From Paraoerskovia marina DSM 21750 (lineage in GTDB: Bacteria; Actinomycetota; Actinomycetes; Actinomycetales; Cellulomonadaceae): a stretch of DNA of 64,000 bases. This document shows, piece after piece, positions 55,335 through 62,449 of the stretch; the first letter of the stretch is position 1, and the number at the start of each line of letters is the position of its first letter. The DNA is taken from the NCBI RefSeq assembly GCF_000701465.1, contig NZ_JNIY01000003.1, forward strand, positions 806,001 through 870,000, in the 5' to 3' direction. The notes beneath the pieces are model-generated. The model was not told where the DNA came from and made no database searches. It saw only the letters and a list, made by a program, of their open reading frames with translations. Made by a program: the position numbers and the translations under genes.

Positions 55335-55601
55335 TCAGAGGCCCAGTCGCGCCTTGACGTCGGCGAGCGACGGGTTCGTCGCCGCGGAGCCGTCAGGGAA
55401 GACGAGGGTGGGCACCGTCTGGTTTCCGCCGTTGACCTCTTCGACGTAGGCGGCGGACTCCGGGCTCTCCTCGATGTTGACCTCGGTGTAGCCGATGCCG
55501 GCCTGGTCCATCTGGGACTTCAGACGGCGGCAGTAGCCGCACCACGTGGTCGAGAACATGGTGACGGTGCCGGCGGCGGGGGCGGTGGGCGTCGAGGTCA
55601 T
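55335..55601 (-). CDS. mrx1: Mycoredoxin
   Basis: An 88-residue glutaredoxin-like oxidoreductase. The active site is TTWCGYCRRLKSQM, and the cis-proline segment is TVPTLVFPDGS. In actinobacteria with mycothiol, mycoredoxin reduces mixed disulfides with mycothiol in the cytoplasm. The ATG at 55601 has CAGGAG upstream; longer in-frame codons overlap uvrD2. Between nudC and uvrD2, as in M. tuberculosis (Rv3198A). Confidence 0.94.
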   Translation of the reverse strand: MTSTPTAPAAGTVTMFSTTWCGYCRRLKSQMDQAGIGYTEVNIEESPESAAYVEEVNGGNQTVPTLVFPDGSAATNPSLADVKARLGL

Positions 55602-55718
55602 GACGATCTCCTGCGGGTCGAGGTGCTGAGGCGTGCGGGGCACGCCACGTTCGCCAGTCCTAACTCCTCGGGGCGCCCAGGTGTTCCCGTGTCGGCGGCG
55701 GCTGGGAAGATGTCTGTG

Positions 55719-57749
55719 ATGGCTTCCCAGACTGCCCCGCTCGCCCAGGGCCCCGCGCACCTGATCCTCGACGCTCTCGACCCGGACCAGCGCGACGTCG
55801 CGACCGCACTGACCGGTCCCGTCTGCGTGCTCGCCGGGGCGGGCACCGGCAAGACGCGTGCGGTCACGCACCGCATCGCCTACGGCGTGCGCACCGGTGC
55901 GTACTCACCGACGACGGTGCTCGCGGTGACGTTCACCGCGCGCGCGGCGGGAGAGATGCGCACGCGCCTGCGCGAGCTCGGCGTCTCCGGAGTGCAGGCC
56001 CGGACGTTCCACGCGGCCGCCCTGCGGCAGATGGGCTACTTCTGGCCGAAGGTCGTGGGCGGTGCACCGCCCCGGATCCTCGACCACAAGGCGCCCGTCA
56101 TCGCCGAGGCCTCGCGCCGCATCGGGATCTCCGTGGACCGGGTCGCCGTCCGCGACCTCGCCTCCGAGGTCGAGTGGTCGAAGGTCTCCCTCGTCACCGC
56201 CGAGGACTACGAGAAGGCGTGCGCGGCGATCGCACGGCCACAGGTCGCGGGGTACGACCACCGCACGGTCGCGCGTCTGATCACGGCCTACGAGGAGGTC
56301 AAGACCGAGCGGTCGACGATCGACTTCGAGGACGTCCTGCTGATGCTCGCGGACATGCTCGCCTCCCACCCCGAGATCGCCGACCAGGTCCGCAGCCAGT
56401 ACCGGCACTTCGTCGTCGACGAGTACCAGGACGTCTCTCCACTGCAGCAGTTCCTGCTCGACCAGTGGCTCGGCGGTCGCAACGAGCTGTGCGTCGTCGG
56501 CGACCCCAGCCAGACCATCTACTCGTTCACCGGGGCGTCCCCGCACCACCTGCTGACGTTCCGCACGCGCTACCCCGACGCCCAGGTCGTCCGGCTCGTC
56601 CGTGACTACCGGTCGACGCCCCAGGTCGTGACGCTGGCGAACAAGCTCCTCGCGCAGCGAGGAAGGGCCCGGGGCACGGCCGCGCCGCTCGAGCTCGTCG
56701 CGCAGCGCCCGGCCGGTCCACCCGTCCGCTTCGAGGCCTACGACGACGACGAGTCGGAGGCGAAGGGGATCGCGCGCGAGATCCGGCACCTGACGACCAC
56801 GGGCACGCCGGTGAGCGAGATTGCGATCCTCTACCGCACCAACTCGCAGTCCGAGGCGTTCGAGCAGGCGCTCGCCGACGCCGGCATCGGATACCTCGTC
56901 AAGGGTGGCGACCGGTTCTTCCAGCGCAAGGAGGTCCGTGACGCGCTCGTCCTCCTGCGCGGGGCGGCCCGCTCGGCCGACCCCGAGGTCCCGATGCCCG
57001 AGACGGTCCGGGACGTGCTCGTCACCACGGGCTGGGCCGAGGAGGCACCGGGACCCCGCGGAGCCGCGCGCGAGCGCTGGGACTCGATGCAGGCCCTCGT
57101 GACGCTCGCGGACGAGGTCGCCGCACGCACCGAGAACGCCACGGTCTCGGACCTCGTCCTCGAGCTCGACGAGCGGTCCGCGGCCCAGCACGCACCGACC
57201 GTCGAGGGAGTCACGCTCGCGTCGCTCCACGCCGCGAAGGGGCTGGAGTGGGACGCGGTCTTCCTCGCCGGAGTGAGTGAAGGGCTCATGCCCATCTCGT
57301 TCGCGGAGACCGACGAGTCGGTCGAGGAGGAGCGCCGTCTTCTCTACGTCGGGATCACCCGTGCGCGCGAGTTCCTCCAGCTCTCGTACGCCAGGGCCCG
57401 CAATCCCGGAGGGCGTGCGTCCCGCCGTCGGACCCGGTTCCTCGACGGGCTCTGGCCCCACGAGGAGCCGGTGCAGCGGCGTCGGCCACGGGCGGGTGCC
57501 GCCCGGGAGCAGCTGACCGGCGAGTACGACCAGGCCCTCTTCGACGAGCTGCGCGAGTGGCGGCGGACCGTGGCCGCGGAGACCGACAAGCCGGCGTTCA
57601 CCGTCCTCGTCGACGCGGCGCTCGCGGCCATCGCCGAGACTCGACCGACGTCGAACGCGGCGCTCGCGAGGATCAACGGGATCGGCCCGGCGAAGATCGA
57701 GAAGTACGGGGCGAGCGTGATCGCGATCGTCGAGCGCGCCGGAGGCTGA
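55719..57749 (+). CDS. uvrD2: SF1 DNA helicase UvrD2 with HRDC domain
   Basis: A 676-residue helicase. The ATG at 55719 is preferred over 55710 because GGGAAG lies nine bases upstream of it. Motifs: LAGAGTGKTRAV (K45), TFTARAAGEM, VVDEYQDVSPLQQ, GDPSQTIYSFTGA, DYRSTPQVV, ASLHAAKGLEWDAVFLAGV and EERRLLYVGITRAREFL. A C-terminal HRDC domain covers about residues 600-676 (PAFTVLVDAALAAIAETRP...INGIGPAKIEKYG). The tetracysteine linker known between helicase and HRDC in mycobacterial UvrD2 is absent: no cysteine occurs after the helicase core. Confidence 0.93.
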   Translation: MASQTAPLAQGPAHLILDALDPDQRDVATALTGPVCVLAGAGTGKTRAVTHRIAYGVRTGAYSPTTVLAVTFTARAAGEMRTRLRELGVSGVQARTFHAAALRQMGYFWPKVVGGAPPRILDHKAPVIAEASRRIGISVDRVAVRDLASEVEWSKVSLVTAEDYEKACAAIARPQVAGYDHRTVARLITAYEEVKTERSTIDFEDVLLMLADMLASHPEIADQVRSQYRHFVVDEYQDVSPLQQFLLDQWLGGRNELCVVGDPSQTIYSFTGASPHHLLTFRTRYPDAQVVRLVRDYRSTPQVVTLANKLLAQRGRARGTAAPLELVAQRPAGPPVRFEAYDDDESEAKGIAREIRHLTTTGTPVSEIAILYRTNSQSEAFEQALADAGIGYLVKGGDRFFQRKEVRDALVLLRGAARSADPEVPMPETVRDVLVTTGWAEEAPGPRGAARERWDSMQALVTLADEVAARTENATVSDLVLELDERSAAQHAPTVEGVTLASLHAAKGLEWDAVFLAGVSEGLMPISFAETDESVEEERRLLYVGITRAREFLQLSYARARNPGGRASRRRTRFLDGLWPHEEPVQRRRPRAGAAREQLTGEYDQALFDELREWRRTVAAETDKPAFTVLVDAALAAIAETRPTSNAALARINGIGPAKIEKYGASVIAIVERAGG

Positions 57750-57819
57750 GCGGATAGCGTGAAGTGCGGCGACCCCCGGCAGGCCCCCTGGCAGGCCGCG
57801 CCGACGCGAGGAGCGGACC

Positions 57820-58284
57820 ATGTCTGACATCGAGTTCATCAACACGCGCTTCGACCCCGAGAGCACGTCGTTCCTCGCCGCGGCGAAGGTCATGGCCGCG
57901 GAGTTCGGCTACACGGCGACGCTCGGCGTCGACGCGCAGCTCGCCCAGCTCCTCCGGCTCCGGGTCGCGCAGCTCGTGCCGTGCTCGTACTGCCTGATCC
58001 TCCACACCCGGGCCGCGCGCGAGATCATCAGCGACCCCCGCGTCGACGGCCTCCTGAGCTGGCGCGAGAGCGAGCTCTACTCCGCACCGGAGCGCGCCGC
58101 GCTCGCGTACTGCGAGGCACTGACCGCCGGGTCGGCCACCGATCTGCCGCCGGCGCACGACGCGCTCGCCGAGCACCTCGGCCCCGAGTCGATCGCCGAG
58201 ATCGCCGCCGTGGTGCTCAACATGAACGTCTGGACCCGGTTGAAGCTTGCCCAGGGCGAGACCCCCCGGCACGTGCAGAACTAG
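57820..58284 (+). CDS. Carboxymuconolactone decarboxylase / AhpD-like protein
   Basis: A 154-residue helical protein of the CMD superfamily. The AhpD-type redox site VPCSYCLILHTRAAREI provides a CxxC with the following His. The next segment (ERAALAYCEALTAGSATDLP...LGPESIAEIAAVVLNMNVWTRL) is the usual C-terminal part. It could be a peroxidase-type antioxidant protein, in keeping with the nearby mycoredoxin. The stop at 58282-58284 lies only a few bases from the whiB7 promoter. Confidence 0.88.
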   Translation: MSDIEFINTRFDPESTSFLAAAKVMAAEFGYTATLGVDAQLAQLLRLRVAQLVPCSYCLILHTRAAREIISDPRVDGLLSWRESELYSAPERAALAYCEALTAGSATDLPPAHDALAEHLGPESIAEIAAVVLNMNVWTRLKLAQGETPRHVQN

Positions 58285-58288
58285 GCGA

Positions 58289-58328
58289 GATTAAATACGT
58301 TGCGGTCCCCGCGACGGGTGCATACTGT
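58289..58328 (+). promoter_or_regulatory. whiB7 promoter with AT-rich activator site
   Basis: TTGCGG at 58300-58305 and TACTGT at 58323-58328 are spaced by 17 bp. The bases immediately upstream of the -35 (58289-58299, AGATTAAATAC) are AT-rich in an otherwise GC-rich region. WhiB7 is known to bind such a patch with its AT-hook while contacting sigma region 4, so autoactivation is likely. Confidence 0.8.
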
Positions 58329-58395
58329 TCGTACGTCATGACCGAGCGTCGGCCGCCTGACGGCGACCGACCGTAGAGGAGAGGAGGGCTGTCTG

Positions 58396-58518
58396 ATGGA
58401 CATCATCACGAACGCACCGGCATCCGCCATCGCGATGCCCCATGCGGCGCGTCTCCGCGCGCACGCAGCAGCGTTTGCAGCGCCCGACTCCGCCCCCCGG
58501 TCGAGGCCGATCTCCTAG
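58396..58518 (+). CDS. whiB7 leader peptide (uORF, 40 codons)
   Basis: A small ORF in the 341-bp gap before whiB7, preceded by a strong GAGGAGAGGAGG-type RBS at about 58375-58388. It encodes a 40-residue Ala/Arg/Pro-rich peptide starting MDIITNAPAS and ending in PIS. Its stop lies 13 bases ahead of a terminator-like hairpin. In mycobacteria and Streptomyces, whiB7/wblC leaders encode uORFs whose translation state controls attenuation when ribosomes are slowed by antibiotics. The arrangement here fits that model; the peptide itself is not expected to have a function. Confidence 0.8.
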   Translation: MDIITNAPASAIAMPHAARLRAHAAAFAAPDSAPRSRPIS

Positions 58519-58531
58519 ATCAGTCGCACCA

Positions 58532-58571
58532 GGCCGCGGAGTCCATCAGGACCCGCGGCCTTCGTCTTTCT
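58532..58571 (+). terminator. Attenuator hairpin in the whiB7 leader
   Basis: GGCCGCGG (58532-58539) pairs with CCGCGGCC (58553-58560), with an inner TCC/GGA extension, followed by the pyrimidine-rich TTCGTCTTTCT. It lies between the uORF and whiB7 and is a good candidate intrinsic attenuator. AGGCCG within the uORF (58504-58509) can pair with CGGCCT of the 3' arm (58556-58561), giving an alternative antiterminator fold. Confidence 0.75.
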
Positions 58572-58625
58572 CCGAGGGCGCGTCGTCCTATCGACGTATT
58601 CGAGACAGCACCTCTGGAGGACACC

Positions 58626-59039
58626 GTGCGGTTGAGCACGATGCTCGACACCATGACCAGCGGTGGCGCGGGACCGTGGACCCCGTCACCACCGACATCT
58701 CGCGGCGATGCGGCCGCGAGCACCGACCAGGACCCGTCGTGGGTGACGGACGAGGGCTTCCGTCGCCTGGTCGCACAGACCATCCCGTGCCGGTCGAACG
58801 ACCCCGAGCTCTGGTTCGCCGAGCGGGCCGCCGACGTCGAACGGGCCAAGGAGCTCTGCCGCGCGTGCCCGCTCGTCGCGGGCTGTCTGGCGGGGGCCCG
58901 CGAGCGCCGGGAGCCGTGGGGCGTGTGGGGCGGTGAGATCTTCGTCGACGGCGTCGTCGTCGCCCGCAAGCGCGGCCGTGGGCGTCCGCCGAAGTCCGAG
59001 CAGTCCCCGGGCGTCACGACGCCGCGTGAAGCGGCATAG
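58626..59039 (+). CDS. whiB7: WhiB7 antibiotic-resistance transcription activator
   Basis: A 137-residue Wbl protein. Four cysteines, C55, C78, C81 and C87, ligate a [4Fe-4S] cluster that binds sigma-A region 4. The GVWGG turn is at 99-103 and the AT-hook RGRGRPPK at 116-123 identifies the WhiB7 subgroup. The GTG at 58626 has GGAGG five bases upstream. WhiB7 activates intrinsic resistance genes after ribosome stress. It neighbours uvrD2 as in M. tuberculosis (Rv3197A). The last 26 bases overlap the convergent ThiF-like gene. Confidence 0.95.
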   Translation: MRLSTMLDTMTSGGAGPWTPSPPTSRGDAAASTDQDPSWVTDEGFRRLVAQTIPCRSNDPELWFAERAADVERAKELCRACPLVAGCLAGARERREPWGVWGGEIFVDGVVVARKRGRGRPPKSEQSPGVTTPREAA

Positions 59040-60141
59040 GGCCGGGCACCGCGACGTCGCCCTTCGCGTCGTCGAGCCCCGGCGTCGCGCCGTCGGCCCC
59101 GCAACCGCAGCCCGGGTGCGGGGACGTGGGGCGGACGCGGGGGACGACGTCGGGCAGCCCGGTCTCGAGGACCGTGTCCGCGGTGCGGGGGCGGCCTCCG
59201 TCGAGCGCACTGATCACCTGGGCCGCCGCGAGCGCAGCGGCCGTCGCCGTGATCGTGGTCTCCTCACCCGTGCGACCCGGCGGCAGAGCGTGCAGGTGCG
59301 CCGCGACGTCGCGCCATCGCGGGTCGGCGGCCAGGCGGGCGAGGTCGAGGCAGCGGAGGCAGGGGGTGCGGCCCGGGACGACGAACGGGCCGATCGTCGT
59401 GCTCGCCTCGTGCACCTGCACGGCCAGGTGCGGGACACCCTCGGCGCACAGCCGTGCGAAGCGTCGGGCGTCGTGGGCCCAGGCCTCGACGACCACGACG
59501 ACGTCGGGGGCCGGGACGCGAGCGGAACGACCCGACGGGCGGCTTCCGGCCCCGAGGCCGAGCAGGTGACGGGCCACCTGGTCCCGGGGGCGACCGAGGT
59601 GCTCGGGCGAGTACGCGTCGGGGGCGAGGTCCAGGCGGGTGACCGGGCGGGCGTCGTCGAGCAGCAACGTCCCCACGCCCGCCGTGTGCAGGATGCGTCC
59701 GGTCGCCAGCCCCAGCCGTCCGAGGCCGTGGATCGCGACGCAGCGCTGCCGCCGGTCCGCGAGCGTCAGGTCTCCGCGACCGTCCTCGCGGAGATGGCTG
59801 TGGGCGAACTCGTCGTTCAGCGGCCAGCTCCCGTCCGCCGGCGGGGCCGGAACCGTGTAGCCCGCGGCGTCGAGCGCCTGCCAGAGCTGCCGCGCCCGGA
59901 GCTCGTCGACCCGGTGGGTCCGGTGCAGCGCCGCGGAGTACCTGCTGCCCGCGGCGAGCGCCCGCAGCCAGGCGATCTCGTTCTCCGTGACGTCGGAGAG
60001 CCTGACCGCCCAGCGCGCGTCGGTGCCCAGCTGCACGTCGGTGGGGGAGCAGCGCACGACGAGCGTGCCGCCGCGCAGGTGTCGTCTCCGGGCAGAGGTG
60101 TGGTCGACCGCCAGGCGCTGCGGCTCCGCTTCTTTCGCCAT
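59014..60141 (-). CDS. ThiF/E1-like protein (TOMM leader-binding-like)
   Basis: A 375-residue protein with an E1/ThiF Rossmann core: IHGLGRLGLATGRIL (GxGxxG) about residue 140 and LLLDDARPVTRLDL resembling the E1 acidic adenylation loop. A zinc-type CLRC lies near residue 265 and CGCG near the C-terminus. The first 130 residues resemble the winged-helix leader-binding region of ocin-ThiF proteins of thiazole/oxazole RiPP pathways. No YcaO, dehydrogenase or precursor peptide gene is nearby, so a RiPP role is doubtful. The ATG at 60141 is chosen on the position of the first strand. It is convergent with and overlaps whiB7. Confidence 0.75.
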   Translation of the reverse strand: MAKEAEPQRLAVDHTSARRRHLRGGTLVVRCSPTDVQLGTDARWAVRLSDVTENEIAWLRALAAGSRYSAALHRTHRVDELRARQLWQALDAAGYTVPAPPADGSWPLNDEFAHSHLREDGRGDLTLADRRQRCVAIHGLGRLGLATGRILHTAGVGTLLLDDARPVTRLDLAPDAYSPEHLGRPRDQVARHLLGLGAGSRPSGRSARVPAPDVVVVVEAWAHDARRFARLCAEGVPHLAVQVHEASTTIGPFVVPGRTPCLRCLDLARLAADPRWRDVAAHLHALPPGRTGEETTITATAAALAAAQVISALDGGRPRTADTVLETGLPDVVPRVRPTSPHPGCGCGADGATPGLDDAKGDVAVPGPMPLHAAS

Positions 60142-60245
60142 GTCCTCACCGTGGCACGCGGAGGGCGCGGTGCGAGCGTCGTCCACAGGCCGACGTGGGC
60201 GTGTGATGGGTGCGCTCGGACGGCCGAGACGGTACCGTTCGGGAC

Positions 60246-60845
60246 GTGACGCACGACACGCCAGCCGTGGAGGTGCGCCGCAGCCGGCGTCGCAAGCGCA
60301 CCGTGAGCGCGTACCGGGACGGGGACCGCACGATCGTCGCCATCCCCGCGCGGTTCTCACGCGCGCAGGAGCGCGAGTGGGTGCAGCGCATGCTCGACAG
60401 GCTTGCCGCGAAGGAGCAACGTCGTCGGCCCTCCGACGACGAGCTCCTCGAGCGTGCGCGACGACTCTCCGAGCGTTACCTGGACGGCCGTGCACAGCCC
60501 TCGAGCGTCCGGTGGTCCGACCGGCAGGGCAAGCGGTGGGGCTCCTGCACGCTCATCGACGGGTCGATCCGCATCTCGACCCGCGTGCAGGGCATGCCCG
60601 GCTGGGTCCTGGACTACGTCGTCCTTCACGAGCTCGCGCACCTGCTGCACGCCAACCACGGGCCGACGTTCTGGAACCTGCTCTCGACCTACCCCCGGCT
60701 CGAGCGCGCACGAGGGTTCCTCGACGGTGTCTCTTTCGAGCGGGGCACCGGCGACCACGGCGATCCCGGCGACGACGAGCAGGACGAGGATCTCCTCGAC
60801 GAGCTCTCGCCGCGGAGCGGCGCCGTCAGCGACGGCGCCGCCTGA
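60246..60845 (+). CDS. YgjP/SprT-like zinc metallopeptidase (DUF45)
   Basis: A 199-residue protein with the gluzincin-like motif VLHELAHLLHANHGPTFW (HExxH plus a downstream His). The preceding WGSCTLIDGSIRIS segment is the DUF45/WLM family signature. The C-terminal 40 residues are acidic. TACCGT at 60233-60238 ends seven bases before the GTG, suggesting a leaderless message. Homologues are small cytoplasmic proteases of unknown substrate. Divergent from the ThiF-like gene and ending 3 bp from the convergent DUF2342 gene. Confidence 0.9.
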   Translation: MTHDTPAVEVRRSRRRKRTVSAYRDGDRTIVAIPARFSRAQEREWVQRMLDRLAAKEQRRRPSDDELLERARRLSERYLDGRAQPSSVRWSDRQGKRWGSCTLIDGSIRISTRVQGMPGWVLDYVVLHELAHLLHANHGPTFWNLLSTYPRLERARGFLDGVSFERGTGDHGDPGDDEQDEDLLDELSPRSGAVSDGAA

Positions 60846-60848
60846 CGC

Positions 60849-62315
60849 TCACGACCGGGTCGAACCCGGCTCGTCGTCCTCCGAAGGGGTCGGTGTGCCC
60901 CCGTCGTCGTCCCCGGACGTCGCCCCGTTCAGGATCTCGGCCAGCGCGGCGTCGAGGTCCGCCTCCTCGGCGCGGGTCGCCGCCTGGCGCTCGCGGTATC
61001 CGGCCGGGTCGTCCAGGTCCTGGGTGTCCGGGAGCAGGTCCGGGTGTCCCCAGACCGCGTCACGGGCGTCGGTGCCGCCCTCGGCCGTGATCCGCTGCCA
61101 GAGGGTGGCGGCGTCCCGGGAACGCCGGGGCCGGAGCTCGAGACCGACGAGCGACGCGAAGGTCTGCTCGGCCGGTCCTCCGGCGGCCCGACGACGTCGG
61201 AGCATCTCCCGGAGGGGGACGGCGTGCGGCAGGTGGGGCAGGGTGGCCGTCGCACTGACCTCGTCCACCCACCCCTCCACGAGCGCGAGCGTGGTCTCGA
61301 GGCGGAGCAGCGTGGCCTTCTGCGCGTCGGTGGCGTCGCTGCGGAAGATGTGACCGCTCATCGCGTTCTGCAGGGCGCCGGTGTCCGAGAGGTCGATGTC
61401 GCGGACCCGCTCCTCGAGCGCGCCCAGGTCGATCGTGATGCCGCGTGCGTACTCGTCGACGAGCGCGAGAAGGTGCGCGCGGAGCCACGGAACGTGCGTG
61501 AAGAGGCGCGCGTGCGCGCACTCGCGCACCGCGAGGAACATCCGGACCTCGTCGAGCGGTGCGTCGAGCCCCTCGGCGAAGGCCTCGACGTTGGTGGGCA
61601 GCAGCACCGTCGCGGCGTGGTCGAGGAGCGGGAGACCGACGTCCGTGGCGCCGAAGACCTCGCGGGAGAGCGTCCCGGACGCCTGCCCCACCTGCATGCC
61701 GAAGACGGCGGAGCCCATCCGTCGCATCATCTGCTGGGGGTCCCCGAACGAGCCGTTGAGGGCGCCGACGGGGAGGCCGGGGAGCGAGAGGTCGTCGGTG
61801 GACGGCATCTGGTCGCCCAGGACCGTGGCGAGCGCGTCGGTGACCGACGCGGCGATCGGCTCGGCGAGGTCGCCCCAGCTCGAGAGGGTGGCCTCCACCC
61901 ACTCCGACCGGCTCCACGCCTGCCGTGGCCCGCCGGCGGGCGGCATGTCCGTGGCGGCGTCGAGCCACAGGTCGGCGACGGACAGGGCGTCGCGGACCGC
62001 GGCGGCCTGCGCGCCGCTGACCGTGGGGTCGCCCTCGGCGGCCGCGACCTGCCGGGCGACGTCGTGCGCGACGTCGGAGTTCACCGGGTCGTCGCCGGAC
62101 GCCGCGAGCATGCGCTGCACCTGCGCGAGGATCCCGTTGAGCGCGCGCGGGTCGTCACCGAGCCCCGCGCTGCGCGCGAGCGCCTGCGGGTCGAGTCCCT
62201 GCTCCCGCATCTGGCGGAGCGCCTCGTCGGCGTCCGCACCGAACATCGAGCGGAACATCGCCTCCCACTGTGAGTCGGACGTTCCGTCGTCGCCGCCGGT
62301 CGGCTGGCTGCTCAT
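60849..62315 (-). CDS. DUF2342 zincin-like protein (predicted metalloprotease)
   Basis: A 488-residue protein of the actinobacterial zincin-2/DUF2342 family (Rv3195). The active-site helix reads MFLAVRECAHARLFTHVPWL: an Arg replaces the first His of HExxH. Downstream LALVEGWVDEVS supplies a Glu-Trp-Val motif that could be the third ligand. A helical N-terminal region (FRSMFGADADEALRQMREQGLDP) and an acidic Ser/Pro tail flank it. It is divergent from the PDZ/Lon-like gene, as in Rv3195/Rv3194c. Catalytic activity is uncertain. Confidence 0.88.
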   Translation of the reverse strand: MSSQPTGGDDGTSDSQWEAMFRSMFGADADEALRQMREQGLDPQALARSAGLGDDPRALNGILAQVQRMLAASGDDPVNSDVAHDVARQVAAAEGDPTVSGAQAAAVRDALSVADLWLDAATDMPPAGGPRQAWSRSEWVEATLSSWGDLAEPIAASVTDALATVLGDQMPSTDDLSLPGLPVGALNGSFGDPQQMMRRMGSAVFGMQVGQASGTLSREVFGATDVGLPLLDHAATVLLPTNVEAFAEGLDAPLDEVRMFLAVRECAHARLFTHVPWLRAHLLALVDEYARGITIDLGALEERVRDIDLSDTGALQNAMSGHIFRSDATDAQKATLLRLETTLALVEGWVDEVSATATLPHLPHAVPLREMLRRRRAAGGPAEQTFASLVGLELRPRRSRDAATLWQRITAEGGTDARDAVWGHPDLLPDTQDLDDPAGYRERQAATRAEEADLDAALAEILNGATSGDDDGGTPTPSEDDEPGSTRS

Positions 62316-62449
62316 GCGCTCTCCTTCAGGTCGCGTGCGTCAACCGTAACCACAATCGGCCCGGCACACCGAGGTCGGAGCAGCGCCGCGCGGCCGGTTC
62401 GCTGAGGGCGCAGCAGCGGGCCGGGGCCACGTTCCGTCATGATGGGTCC

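Noticed and set aside
59014..60845. The ThiF-like gene and YgjP-like protease considered as a RiPP biosynthetic cluster.
   Set aside because: No YcaO, precursor peptide, dehydrogenase or dedicated exporter is present, so a cluster cannot be supported; kept only as a question about the ThiF-like protein.
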